This document shows, one piece after another, positions 8,791-16,982 of a DNA stretch of 64,000 nt (positions are counted from its first letter, which is position 1; each line of letters starts with the position of its first letter). A program made the translations under genes and the position numbers. A model generated the notes under the pieces. That model searched no databases. It had not been told where the DNA came from and was given only the letters and a program-made list of their open reading frames with translations. The DNA comes from Bacteroidota bacterium (GTDB lineage: Bacteria; Bacteroidota; Bacteroidia; Cytophagales; Cyclobacteriaceae): assembly GCA_018267275.1 (NCBI GenBank), contig JAFDYV010000007.1, positions 353,681 through 417,680 of the forward strand, written 5' to 3'.

Positions 8791-8840
8791 AAGTAGGGGC
8801 ATCAGTTTCATTTTTCCTAAAGATTTTTTAAAACTTTGTT

Positions 8841-9539
8841 TTGGAAGGAAAAAACCCCTTTTTTACGTTAAAATCGCATTTTCTGGAAAAGTTTGAGGAC
8901 AACTACCGCCAACGAGGGCTTCGCAACCAACTCGTGAAAAAACTGCGCCAAAAGGGCATTTTAGACGAAAAAGTGCTCGCAGCCATCGCAAAAGTGCCCC
9001 GCCACGTGTTTTTTGACGGTGCACTGCTTACCCATGCCTATGAGGACAAAGCTTTCCCTATTGGCGAGGGGCAAACCATATCTCAGCCATATACCGTTGC
9101 CTTCCAAACCGAAAAATTGCAAGTAAAATCGGGCGACAAAGTTTTGGAGGTGGGCACGGGATCGGGCTACCAAGCGGCTGTGCTCCTTGAGTTGGGGGTG
9201 AAGCTTTATACGATAGAATACAACCGCAAGCTATACGAAAAAACGAAAGCCATGCTGCCACAGTTGGGCTACAACCCTTTTTTCTTGCATGGCGATGGGA
9301 GCAAAGGGCTGCCTGCCAAAGCACCTTTTGATAAAATAATTGTGACGGCCGGAGCACCGATAGTGCCTGCTGCTTTAACCGAACAACTGGCCGAAGGTGG
9401 ATGCATGATTATACCTGTGGGCGACCAAGAAAAGCAGGCAATGCTGCGCATTACAAAAAAGAATGGCAAGTTGGTGAAAGAAGAGTTTGACAACTTTGCT
9501 TTTGTGCCGCTGCTAGGCGCGCATGGGTGGAAAAGTTGA
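8841..9539 (+). CDS. pcm: Protein-L-isoaspartate O-methyltransferase
   Basis: PCM uses S-adenosylmethionine to methylate isoaspartyl residues and so starts repair of damaged proteins. The SAM-binding motif VLEVGTGSGYQAAVL is clear. Other family parts are the N-terminal EDNYRQRGLRNQLV, VPRHVF, and IGEGQTISQPYTVA. The end KEEFDNFAFVPLLGAHGW is also typical. The start is uncertain: TTG at 8841 is the only usual start codon, but homologs tend to begin near EDNYRQRG. An imperfect -7 box (AAACTTTG) lies directly before the TTG, which would make the mRNA nearly leaderless. Confidence 0.95.
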   Translation: MEGKNPFFTLKSHFLEKFEDNYRQRGLRNQLVKKLRQKGILDEKVLAAIAKVPRHVFFDGALLTHAYEDKAFPIGEGQTISQPYTVAFQTEKLQVKSGDKVLEVGTGSGYQAAVLLELGVKLYTIEYNRKLYEKTKAMLPQLGYNPFFLHGDGSKGLPAKAPFDKIIVTAGAPIVPAALTEQLAEGGCMIIPVGDQEKQAMLRITKKNGKLVKEEFDNFAFVPLLGAHGWKS

Positions 9540-9543
9540 ATAC

Positions 9544-9634
9544 AGATTCAAAATTCAAAATAAGCTTCTTGGTGCTTTAGTGTCTCTAGTTTGCTGATTT
9601 CAAACCTTTGATCTTGAATTTGAAATTTGTAATC
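9544..9634. repeat. AT-rich stuttering palindrome, type 1 (copy b)
   Basis: Imperfect inverted arms: agattcaaaattcaaaat on the left and cttgaatttgaaatttg followed by taatc on the right, separated by about 50 nt. It lies between convergent pcm and the EamA transporter and extends into the transporter's last codons. The words match those at 4285 and 10523. Confidence 0.55.
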
Positions 9635-10511
9635 TTTTTAAGAAAGGATAGCTTGCCACGGCAGTTAATATGATGAACGTCCCCAAGTAAAAATTCCAAC
9701 CCATCACTTCTTGTTGACCAAATACAATCAGAGCTAAGACAATTCCATACACTGGCTCTAGGTTTAGTGCCAGTTGTATAAAGAATACAGATAGTTTTTT
9801 AGTGAGGTTAATGGCTACTGAATAGGCATAAACCGAACAGGCCCACGCCATGATGCCAATGTACACCCAATCCATTGCCCCAGGTATTAATCGCAATGTC
9901 TTTTGCTCCGCCCAATAGTATTGATAGACGGGAAACAGCAACATTACAAACAGGCACGCACCCGCCATTTCATAAAAAGTGATAATCCGAGCATTTAGGC
10001 GTGACACGATTTTTGAATTTATAATACTGAAAATCGCAGCTGTCAGGCCGGAGAGAATTCCTAGGAACAATCCCCAAGCATATTGAAAATCGAATGTAAA
10101 AATGATGGCCAAGCCACCAACCACCATTAAGCCTAGCGTTATTTCCAGCCATTGAATTTTTTGGCGTTTAGCGATTGGCTCTAAAATGGCGGCCCAAAAA
10201 GAACAAGTGGCAAAGCCAACCAAGCTAGTAGAAGGATTGGAAACTCTTCCGGAAGAAAAGAAAGTGAGCCAATGAATTGCAACGACAAAGCCAGTTAACA
10301 AAAGTTTTACAAGGTCACTCTTGCTTACAGTAAAAGAGCCGCGCGCCATTAAAATCAAAAAACCCATTCCTAATGCAGCTAACAACGTGCGGTAAAAGAC
10401 CATTTCTAATGAAGGTATGCTCACCAACTTACCGAGCACCGCGGTAAAGCCCCATAAAAAAACAAGAAAGTGAAGCTTGAAATAATCTTGCGTGGTGGCT
10501 TGCTGCGTCAT
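9600..10511 (-). CDS. EamA/DMT-family transporter
   Basis: The 303-residue integral membrane protein has ten predicted hydrophobic helices in two EamA halves, as in drug/metabolite transporters. Typical motifs are FLWGFTAVLGK in helix 1, YRTLLAALGM in helix 2 and, in the second half, LNLEPVYGIVLALIVFGQ. Substrate cannot be inferred from the sequence. The start ATG at 10511 gives a short polar N-terminus (MTQQATTQDYFK). The last codons run into the palindromic repeat downstream. It is codirectional with lptG and tgt but separated from lptG by another palindromic repeat. Confidence 0.88.
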   Translation of the reverse strand: MTQQATTQDYFKLHFLVFLWGFTAVLGKLVSIPSLEMVFYRTLLAALGMGFLILMARGSFTVSKSDLVKLLLTGFVVAIHWLTFFSSGRVSNPSTSLVGFATCSFWAAILEPIAKRQKIQWLEITLGLMVVGGLAIIFTFDFQYAWGLFLGILSGLTAAIFSIINSKIVSRLNARIITFYEMAGACLFVMLLFPVYQYYWAEQKTLRLIPGAMDWVYIGIMAWACSVYAYSVAINLTKKLSVFFIQLALNLEPVYGIVLALIVFGQQEVMGWNFYLGTFIILTAVASYPFLKRLQISNSRSKV

Positions 10512-10522
10512 TACAAATTAAA

Positions 10523-10559
10523 GATTACAAATGAAAACATCAATTTGAAATCTGTAATC
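10523..10559. repeat. AT-rich stuttering palindrome, type 1 (copy c)
   Basis: gattacaaat (10523-10532) forms an inverted arm against aaatctgtaatc ending at 10559. It sits between the EamA gene and lptG and shares words with copies a and b. Confidence 0.55.
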
Positions 10560-10571
10560 CAGAATTTTAAT

Positions 10572-11669
10572 TTATCGGGGTACATATTTGTACATCAGAA
10601 AAGCAATAAACCCAAAGATGATGTTCGGCAGCCATGCCGCTAATAATGGCGACATCGCGCCTGTTTGGGCGAAGGTACTGGTGATCGTAAAGAACAAGAT
10701 GAATACAAAAGCAAGCAAGAATCCTAGGGCAATTTGAAAGCCGGTGCCACCGCGGCTCTTACGGGCTGCTACAATCGCTCCCATAAACACCAACACATAA
10801 ATATAGAATGGAGATGAATAGCGGATGTGTCGCTCTACTTCATATGCTTCTACCCCTGTAGAACCGCGGAACCGCAGTGTCTCGATTTTTTCATTTAGCT
10901 CATTAATAGTCATACCCGCATACATCTTGCTATCGTTTTGAAAGTCTTTGGGCAAAATTACGAGGGTGGTATCGAGGTTGTCGCCTTTTTCCGTGATGTG
11001 CAATTCATGGTCTCGTTTTAATTCAAACAACTCATCAATTTGCTTTCGCTTCCACATTCGTAAAGTCCATTTGTTTTTGGTGGAGTCCCACTGGATGTTT
11101 TCAGCCGAAAGCTTTTCAATCAGTCGATCTTTGTCGAAACGTTCAAGCGAAAATTGATAGCCAGTGTTCGACTGGTTGTTGTAGTTCTGGATAAACAGAT
11201 AAACGTTAGGCGCTACCTGCATGTGTACATTGCGCTTATCGTAGTAGTACTTGTTTTGGAAATAAGTCATTTCAAATACCAGCCGGTCGTTGTTAGATTT
11301 GGGAATAATCCAACCATTCAAAAAGAAACTCATGATCGCCAAAATAGTTGCAGCATAAAAATAAGGACGGAGAAACCTGCGGAAGCTGGCACCGCTGCTT
11401 AGGATAGCGATGATTTCTGTTCGTGTCGCTAGACGGGAGGTCACAAAAATAACAGCAATAAAAATGGTGATGGGCGACAGGAAGCCGGCTATCCACACGG
11501 TGAAGTCCAGGTAGTAGGCAAGGATTGCTTCGCGGGTGAGTTTGAACTGAACAAATTTGTCTATCTTTTCCGTTACGTCAATCACGCAAATGATGGCCTC
11601 AAACATCAGCACCACAAAAAAGAATGTGGAGAGTATTTTTTTCAGGATATAGCGGTCGAGTATAGTCAT
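10572..11669 (-). CDS. lptG: LptF/LptG-family permease (LPS export)
   Basis: The 365-residue YjgP/YjgQ-family protein has two N-terminal helices, a helix pair around residue 60-120, a periplasmic beta-jellyroll domain (about 130-260), and three C-terminal helices, the standard LptF/G layout. Together with LptB it would drive lipopolysaccharide from the inner membrane to the Lpt bridge. Motifs include the start MTILDRYILKKIL, SSGASFRRFLRP and the conserved YRFS-like region near the end of the periplasmic domain. Whether it is LptF or LptG is not decidable from sequence alone. It lies directly downstream of tgt, a pairing I recall from other Bacteroidota. Confidence 0.88.
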   Translation of the reverse strand: MTILDRYILKKILSTFFFVVLMFEAIICVIDVTEKIDKFVQFKLTREAILAYYLDFTVWIAGFLSPITIFIAVIFVTSRLATRTEIIAILSSGASFRRFLRPYFYAATILAIMSFFLNGWIIPKSNNDRLVFEMTYFQNKYYYDKRNVHMQVAPNVYLFIQNYNNQSNTGYQFSLERFDKDRLIEKLSAENIQWDSTKNKWTLRMWKRKQIDELFELKRDHELHITEKGDNLDTTLVILPKDFQNDSKMYAGMTINELNEKIETLRFRGSTGVEAYEVERHIRYSSPFYIYVLVFMGAIVAARKSRGGTGFQIALGFLLAFVFILFFTITSTFAQTGAMSPLLAAWLPNIIFGFIAFLMYKYVPR

Positions 11670-11682
11670 CGGTCAATATTCA

Positions 11683-11717
11683 ATAGTCCATAGCGCCATC
11701 GACTATGGACTATGGAC
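11683..11717. repeat. Perfect palindrome with tandem word, type 2
   Basis: atagtccatag at 11683-11693 is a perfect inverted copy of ctatggactat at 11703-11713, which is followed by a second ggact word. It lies between lptG and tgt on the same strand. No T-tract follows, so it is not a classical terminator. Confidence 0.6.
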
Positions 11718-11728
11718 TGGAGTTAATC

Positions 11729-12859
11729 TTAAAGTCTAGCCGTTACTGTTTTCACCATTTTGTTTTTCCACTCTGTAAATGTTCCCTCTTCAATCCTTTG
11801 CCGTGCTTGGCGAACCAGCCAAAGATAGAAGGTAAGGTTATGGATAGAAGCAATTTGCGCGCCTAAAATTTCTTTTGAGATAATCAGGTGTCTCAAATAT
11901 GCCCTCGAATAGAATGTGCTCACATAGCCGCCTATGGCTGGGTCTATGGGTGTGAGGTCATTTTTCCATTTTTCGTTGCGAATATTGATGATGCCCTCGC
12001 TTGTAAACAACATACCATTGCGAGCATTGCGGGTTGGCATCACACAATCAAACATATCAATGCCAAGTGCAATACATTCTAAAATGTTTTCGGGCGTGCC
12101 CACACCCATCAGATAACGCGGTTTGTCAGCAGGTAAAATACTGCAGACTAAGTCGGTCATCTCGTACATCATTTCATGCGGTTCGCCCACTGAAAGCCCC
12201 CCGATGGCGTTGCCCATTTGCTGTTGGTTCGCAATAAACTCAGCCGACTGCTGCCTTAGGTCTTTGTAGATACTGCCTTGGACGATCGCAAACAAGGCCT
12301 GCGAGTATCCATATTTGGACTCAGTACTGTTTACACGATCTACGCACCTTTTAAGCCAACGGTGGGTAAGGTGCATCGACTTTCTCGCATACTCGTATTC
12401 GCAGGGGTAGGGTGTACATTCATCAAAAGCCATGATGATATCTGCCCCAATAGTGCGCTCAATGTCCATCACACCTTCTGGTGTAAATGTGTGTTTCGAA
12501 CCGTCAATGTGCGATTTGAAGATGACACCTTCTTCTGTGATTTTTCTATTGGCGCCTAGTGAGTAAACTTGGTACCCTCCACTATCAGTGAGGATGGGGC
12601 GATCCCATCCGTTAAACTTGTGCAATCCTCCCGCCTTCTCCAAAACATCTAAACCCGGCCTTAAGTACAGATGGTAAGTATTGCCTAGAATGATTTTCGC
12701 ATCGATGTCTTCTTTTAGTTCGCGCTGGTGAACTGCCTTCACTGACCCGGCCGTTCCCACCGGCATAAAGATGGGAGTAGGAATTTCTCCGTGGTCGGTG
12801 ATGAGTTTGCCAGTGCGGGCTTTTGAGTGAGGGTCGGTCTTCGATAGATGAAATTGCAT
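11729..12859 (-). CDS. tgt: tRNA-guanine transglycosylase lacking zinc cysteines
   Basis: Tgt exchanges guanine-34 for preQ1 in tRNAs for Asp, Asn, His and Tyr during queuosine synthesis. The active-site pieces are intact: LTDSGGYQVYSLG, FDECTPYP, GGLSVGEPHEMM and DCVMPTRNARNG. The C-terminal zinc site usually reads CxCxxC plus His; here the stretch is PAIGGYVSTFYSRAYLRHL, with no cysteines, while the histidine in SIHNL remains. I recall the same loss in other Bacteroidota Tgt proteins, so it is probably a lineage trait rather than damage. At 376 residues the length is normal. A perfect TACCTTTG -7 box ends 7 nt before the ATG. Confidence 0.96.
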   Translation of the reverse strand: MQFHLSKTDPHSKARTGKLITDHGEIPTPIFMPVGTAGSVKAVHQRELKEDIDAKIILGNTYHLYLRPGLDVLEKAGGLHKFNGWDRPILTDSGGYQVYSLGANRKITEEGVIFKSHIDGSKHTFTPEGVMDIERTIGADIIMAFDECTPYPCEYEYARKSMHLTHRWLKRCVDRVNSTESKYGYSQALFAIVQGSIYKDLRQQSAEFIANQQQMGNAIGGLSVGEPHEMMYEMTDLVCSILPADKPRYLMGVGTPENILECIALGIDMFDCVMPTRNARNGMLFTSEGIINIRNEKWKNDLTPIDPAIGGYVSTFYSRAYLRHLIISKEILGAQIASIHNLTFYLWLVRQARQRIEEGTFTEWKNKMVKTVTARL

Positions 12860-12866
12860 TCTACAG

Positions 12867-12874
12867 CAAAGGTA
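12867..12874 (-). promoter_or_regulatory. Bacteroidota -7 box for tgt, near-leaderless
   Basis: TACCTTTG on the minus strand fits TAnnTTTG exactly and is separated from the tgt ATG by only 7 nt, implying a leader of a few nucleotides. Confidence 0.55.
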
Positions 12875-12917
12875 ATGAATACAACCTTTGCGCTAGTTGT
12901 TGTGTCTAAGATGCGTG

Positions 12918-13150
12918 ATGAAAAACAAGGTATTCTTTTGGATATTAATGGTTCAACTGTTGGGCTGTGGAGATTGTGACCGACCGAAAGCATGCTCTCT
13001 CAAACCCGATGCAGGCTTTTGCATGGCGGCATTTAAAAGATACTATTATGATTCCAATCAAAAAAATGCAAAGAGTTTACGTGGGGTGGCTGCGGTGGGG
13101 TAGTTCCTTTCAACTCACTTGAAGAATGCAGTAAATGCATTTGTAATTGA
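12918..13150 (+). pseudogene. Kunitz/BPTI-type lipoprotein, frameshifted at an A7 run
   Basis: From ATG 12918 the frame encodes a lipoprotein signal (lipobox LLGC) and then the first half of a Kunitz domain: CSLKPDAGFC, a putative P1 Met after the second cysteine, and RYYYD. It runs out of phase after seven A (13060-13066) and stops at 13103. Moving to the -1 frame at the A run restores the rest: KKCKEFTWGGCGG, then SLEECSKC and a stop at 13148-13150. Cysteine spacings 9, 16 and 8 equal those of BPTI; the last two differ slightly. Kunitz domains inhibit serine proteases. The run contains A AAA AAT, a possible -1 slippery site, so mutation, programmed frameshift, phase variation and sequencing error are all open. 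Confidence 0.75.
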
Positions 13151-13153
13151 AGA

Positions 13154-14326
13154 CTAGCCGAGTAAGACCTTCAAGTTCTTCATCTTCATTTCCGTTTCCA
13201 AAAATTCTTGTTCAGGATCTGAATCCGAAGTGACGCCAGCGCCTGCATATAGGCGAGCGGATCTTTCAAGCAGTTGCATGCAGCGCAGGTTTACGTAAAG
13301 ATGGCTTTCTTGATCGAAGTTTACGGGGCCGAGGTAGCCGCTGTATAACTCGCGGTTGTACCCCTCATTGGTTTTCAGGAACTCCAATGCAGCATCTAAT
13401 GGCATGCCACACACAGCAGATGTGGGATGCAACAACTTCAACATTACCGAACCGAGTTGGGGGAAGTTGATTTCGTTCATATCCACTTGGTAGTCGGTTT
13501 TCAAGTGCATCACATTCCCCGCTATCACCGTCTTGGGCCCATGCTCGGTGTATTCCCTTACCCGAATTTTTTTAAAGCAGTTGATGATGTAGCGGCTCAC
13601 CAACGCCTGTTCTTCAATTTCTTTCTGTGTCCAGGCAACCGATTTTAGGTCTACCGAAGCTGAGTATGGCTGCGTGCCCGCAAGTGCATGAGTCTTGAAT
13701 TTCGATTGCCTGTCAATGCTCACCAACAATTCTGGGGTTGCACCCAGCCATGTGCCTGTTGCGTGAGACGAAATCAAAGATACCATTGCGTTTGGGTGAC
13801 GTTCGCAAAGCTGATGAAACGCTGTTAGCACGTCAAATCCCTCGCGGTAGCGAACATCCTCAAAGCGAGAAGGAACTATTTTTTCGAACTTCCCATCTTC
13901 AATGGCCGAAAGTGAAACCTGAACCAGCGCTTGATAAGAATTTGCAACCGTTGTTGTGCTTTTGTTGATGTGGTAATTAGGTTGAGGGTATTTCCTTCCG
14001 CCTTCATCGTTTCTTTTCAGGCGCCAGCTTGTGGAATCGTTTGCCTCATGCCAATCGCCATCCGAAAACCGAAATACTTCATCTGCCGGAAAAAAAAACT
14101 TGGCTTGATCCGGCAAAAAAGGTGCAACCAAGAAACCTGGCTTGGTATCTTCTAGATTTACTTCGGAGACTTCTGCGGTGCCGCTATTGCATAGCATCAG
14201 CACCTTTTCATTTGTATTAGGCTTGCGCCACAGCGAAAAGGCGCCACCAGTTTCTAATGTATTGGCGATAATGTTACGAATCGCCTGTTGTTCTTCAATC
14301 GTTGGCTTTGCTACCGTCTCTTTCAT
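13154..14326 (-). CDS. menF: Isochorismate synthase
   Basis: The protein converts chorismate to isochorismate, the first dedicated step of menaquinone synthesis (or of siderophores in other bacteria). The chorismate-binding domain fills the C-terminal two thirds, with HALAGTQPY, VIAGNVMHL, the isochorismate-synthase motif HPTSAVCGMP, YSGYLGPV, and the closing YAGAGVTSDSDPEQEFLET. The 390-residue length is usual for this family. It overlaps the upstream hotdog thioesterase gene by 4 nt (ATGA), which favours the menaquinone pathway. No other men gene is in the window. The stop lies 3 nt from the restored stop of the convergent Kunitz gene. Confidence 0.93.
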   Translation of the reverse strand: MKETVAKPTIEEQQAIRNIIANTLETGGAFSLWRKPNTNEKVLMLCNSGTAEVSEVNLEDTKPGFLVAPFLPDQAKFFFPADEVFRFSDGDWHEANDSTSWRLKRNDEGGRKYPQPNYHINKSTTTVANSYQALVQVSLSAIEDGKFEKIVPSRFEDVRYREGFDVLTAFHQLCERHPNAMVSLISSHATGTWLGATPELLVSIDRQSKFKTHALAGTQPYSASVDLKSVAWTQKEIEEQALVSRYIINCFKKIRVREYTEHGPKTVIAGNVMHLKTDYQVDMNEINFPQLGSVMLKLLHPTSAVCGMPLDAALEFLKTNEGYNRELYSGYLGPVNFDQESHLYVNLRCMQLLERSARLYAGAGVTSDSDPEQEFLETEMKMKNLKVLLG

Positions 14327-14748
14327 CTCTTGTCAATTATCGCCATGGTAATGCGGCTGATGCAAACCATCTCTTTGGCTTCATTGGTGATGCGAATTTC
14401 CCATACATGCGTCTTTTTGCCGATGTGAATAGGCTTTGCTATACCAAATACGAAACCGCTCCTTACCGATTTGATATGGTTTGCGTTGATTTCCAATCCC
14501 ACGCAATACTGGGTAGCCATATCAATACAGCATGTTGCTGCTACGCTACCTAACGTTTCAGCCAGCGCCACCGAAGCTCCACCATGTAACAACCCAAGGG
14601 GCTGGTGGGTTCTACGGTCAACCGGCATTTTTGCTTCAATGAAGTCGTCTCCGATTAAAGTACATTCGATGCCCAAGTGTTCTACCATTGTGTTGGTGAA
14701 CATTTTGTTCAATGTTTCCGGGGTGGGATTTGCTTTGAAGATGGACAT
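14323..14748 (-). CDS. menI: Hotdog thioesterase, likely DHNA-CoA hydrolase
   Basis: The 141-residue single hotdog domain matches the PaaI/YdiI group. The segment GLLHGGASVALAETLGS contains the conserved HGG and the acidic residue (Glu) that in this group acts as catalytic base on the hotdog helix. Overlap with isochorismate synthase strongly suggests it hydrolyses 1,4-dihydroxy-2-naphthoyl-CoA in menaquinone synthesis. That assignment comes from context; YdiI and EntH relatives also act on other aryl-CoA or aryl-carrier substrates. The ATG at 14748 gives the start MSIFKANPTPETLNKMF, the expected N-terminus of the family. Confidence 0.8.
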   Translation of the reverse strand: MSIFKANPTPETLNKMFTNTMVEHLGIECTLIGDDFIEAKMPVDRRTHQPLGLLHGGASVALAETLGSVAATCCIDMATQYCVGLEINANHIKSVRSGFVFGIAKPIHIGKKTHVWEIRITNEAKEMVCISRITMAIIDKR

Positions 14749-14786
14749 GAGGTGAGTGCGGTGGTAGTTAGTTCAACTATTTCCCT

Positions 14787-14794
14787 TATTTTTG
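14787..14794 (+). promoter_or_regulatory. Bacteroidota -7 box for the histidine phosphatase gene
   Basis: TATTTTTG fits TAnnTTTG exactly and is followed by cgcgcg. It lies 32 nt before the TTG start at 14827. The same cttatttttgcgcg-like word precedes the porin gene at 19997. Confidence 0.5.
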
Positions 14795-14826
14795 CGCGCG
14801 TTTACGAGCAGAAAATTAACGAGAAT

Positions 14827-15465
14827 TTGAGCACAAAAAAAATCTATATCATTCGCCACGGGCAAACGGACTTTAACTTGCGCGGCATTGTGCAAGGGAG
14901 TGGTGTAGATTCAAGCTTGAACGATACGGGCAGGGCACAGGCCAACGCGTTCTTTCAAGCATATCAACACGTTGGCTTCGATAAGATTTATACTTCAAAG
15001 CTCGTTCGCACGCGCGAATCGGTTCAGCAATTTATCGGGAAGGGAATACCTTACGAGATGTTAGAAGGCTTAAACGAAATCAGTTGGGGTTCACGCGAGG
15101 GGCAAGAGATTACTCCAGAAGAAGACGCGTATTACCATTGGATGATTGAAGAGTGGCAAAAAGGAAATACGTTTCAACGCATAGATGGTGGCGAAAGCCC
15201 GGATGATGTTGCAAGGCGGCAGCAGGTGGCCTTGAGACACATCATGAAAAATGAAGCAGAGAGAACAGTTTTGATTTGCATGCACGGCCGTGCCATGCGT
15301 ATTCTACTCTGCCAATTGCTTAACTATCCACTTAGCAGCATGGATACATTTGAGCATAAGAATCTGTGTTTGTACCAACTTGATTACACGGGTTCTATGT
15401 TAGCTGTTAAAAAGCATAATGATACCGAACATTTGAAGTCCTTAGTGCTTGCCCCCGCAGTGTAG
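14827..15465 (+). CDS. Histidine phosphatase family protein
   Basis: The product (212 residues from TTG 14827) belongs to the phosphoglycerate mutase-like branch. The catalytic motif IYIIRHGQTDFN is at the N-terminus; later come SKLVRTRESVQ, the acidic residue in WGSREGQ, GGESPDDVARR, and the second catalytic histidine in LICMHGRAMRILL. This fits a broad-specificity phosphatase (CobC/GpmB type), substrate unknown. I chose TTG 14827 because homologs start just before the RHG motif and because a promoter box lies at 14787-14794; the open frame extends farther upstream but would overlap the divergent thioesterase gene. Confidence 0.85.
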   Translation: MSTKKIYIIRHGQTDFNLRGIVQGSGVDSSLNDTGRAQANAFFQAYQHVGFDKIYTSKLVRTRESVQQFIGKGIPYEMLEGLNEISWGSREGQEITPEEDAYYHWMIEEWQKGNTFQRIDGGESPDDVARRQQVALRHIMKNEAERTVLICMHGRAMRILLCQLLNYPLSSMDTFEHKNLCLYQLDYTGSMLAVKKHNDTEHLKSLVLAPAV

Positions 15466-15478
15466 TAACTGGACTTGA

Positions 15479-16975
15479 TTACCCCTTCGATGCGTTCTTA
15501 ATTTGCTCTAACGCAAACTTGGCTTTGCTGTCGATGCTGTTTTTGTATTCGTGCCGCTTGTAGGTAAGTGCTTGCTCAAAGTATTTTTTTGCCTGTATAT
15601 AATCCTTTTGTTCTTGCGCTATGTAGCCCAACTGCAATGCCGAGTTGGGTGCAAAATACCAAGGGTTGTCCTTAGTGAAAGCGATGCACTGCAAATACAA
15701 TGTTTTGGCCGTTTGCGTGTCTTGGGTTTTGTGTGCGAGGCGGGCTTTGCGGTATAACAGTTCGGCTTGCTCTTTTTTGGTTTTCAATTCACTAACCCCT
15801 ATCGACTGCAAAGCGGCTGCAGCTTGCTCATAGTAGCCACCATCAGTAGCGAAGCGCGCCTTTAGCAATTTTTGGTTTGGCATTTGACTTTCTTCCAGTT
15901 GCTTGGCTGCATACTTATCAGGCTCGGCAGACTCTTTTCCAACAGTTTTGGCTTTGTCGAAATTAATTTTTGCATTAGGAAGATCGTTCAACAACCAATA
16001 ACAGATCGAAAGTTTGTAATAAGAATCTTTTTTGAAAGATTGGCTGCGGTAGCCTTTTTGAAATTTCTGGTAATAACCAATTGCCTTTTGGTATTCTCCT
16101 TTTTGGAGTAACGCATCGCCATGCAAATAGTCGGCATAGTACATGGGTAAACCCTGGTTGTTCTTTTCTAAAGTTTGGAACAATTCCAATGCCTTTTCAG
16201 CTTGCGAGTCTTTCATCAGCATGTTGATGGTGATGAACAAACCAAGCCGGTTTTCCGGCTGCTCCTTTAGGTACTCTAGCATTCCTTTGGCAGCTTCGCC
16301 AAAGAATTGATTAATAAACCCCTTGATGGTGAAAAGTAAGATGGTGGCTTCTTGGTTGAGAGAAGATTTCGAGTTCTTTAGTTCTGCCAATTGCTTTTGC
16401 CCCACTGCCACCGAGCCGCGCATGCCCAACAAGCTCATAAACCATGCATACTTTTCTGGAATGGAACCGAGCATTACCTGCAACACACCATGTGTTTTCT
16501 TGATAGGAACAAAGTCCGGATATTTTTTGATGCAATCTTGGGTGATATTATAAGCCCTGCGTATAGCAAACACGGCATTGAATTCTTCTCCCATGTTCAG
16601 GAGATTAAATCCTTTTTGGAGATTTAGTTCTGCTCGCAAGAATAGTACCTCGGGGCCGGTCTCCAGCGTTTCCAACCATTCTAGTCTTTGCTTGAAGTTT
16701 GCAAGCAGCACTTCGAATTTCTTCGGATCTTCGGTAATCAAAATGTCTATGGTTTCGTTAAGCCCGAGCAAATAAAGCTTGTGAAACTCGTGAGACTTGT
16801 CTGTTACCTTGGAAAGCTGTGCCAGAGCAATCTCGGGCTGTAGGTTCAGCACTGATTGGTAAGCTTTCTGTACTTCAGGATTGAACTGCCAGATTTTGTC
16901 TGTGCTCCATCCTGTAACTTGTGCTAATAAAAAAAAACAGGCGACTAAGCCTGCTTTTTTGAAGATGTGTTTCAC
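15479..16975 (-). CDS. Exported tetratricopeptide repeat protein
   Basis: The 498-residue protein starts at GTG 16975, 7 nt after the stop of the upstream coiled-coil gene, with a signal sequence ending near QVTGWS. The body is helical with TPR units clearest at about residues 290-370 (LHGDALLQKGEYQKAIGYYQ) and 400-490 (LQLGYIAQEQKDYIQAKKYFEQAL). It resembles periplasmic or outer-membrane-associated TPR proteins of unknown function. It is the last gene of a nif3 - coiled-coil - TPR operon and ends 13 nt from the convergent phosphatase gene. An earlier ATG at 17038 would overlap the upstream gene and is less likely. Confidence 0.72.
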   Translation of the reverse strand: MKHIFKKAGLVACFFLLAQVTGWSTDKIWQFNPEVQKAYQSVLNLQPEIALAQLSKVTDKSHEFHKLYLLGLNETIDILITEDPKKFEVLLANFKQRLEWLETLETGPEVLFLRAELNLQKGFNLLNMGEEFNAVFAIRRAYNITQDCIKKYPDFVPIKKTHGVLQVMLGSIPEKYAWFMSLLGMRGSVAVGQKQLAELKNSKSSLNQEATILLFTIKGFINQFFGEAAKGMLEYLKEQPENRLGLFITINMLMKDSQAEKALELFQTLEKNNQGLPMYYADYLHGDALLQKGEYQKAIGYYQKFQKGYRSQSFKKDSYYKLSICYWLLNDLPNAKINFDKAKTVGKESAEPDKYAAKQLEESQMPNQKLLKARFATDGGYYEQAAAALQSIGVSELKTKKEQAELLYRKARLAHKTQDTQTAKTLYLQCIAFTKDNPWYFAPNSALQLGYIAQEQKDYIQAKKYFEQALTYKRHEYKNSIDSKAKFALEQIKNASKG

Positions 16976-16982
16976 GGAGAGA

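Noticed and set aside
13154..14748. Siderophore synthesis locus
   Set aside because: Isochorismate synthase with only a hotdog thioesterase and no entA/entB/NRPS genes fits menaquinone synthesis better.
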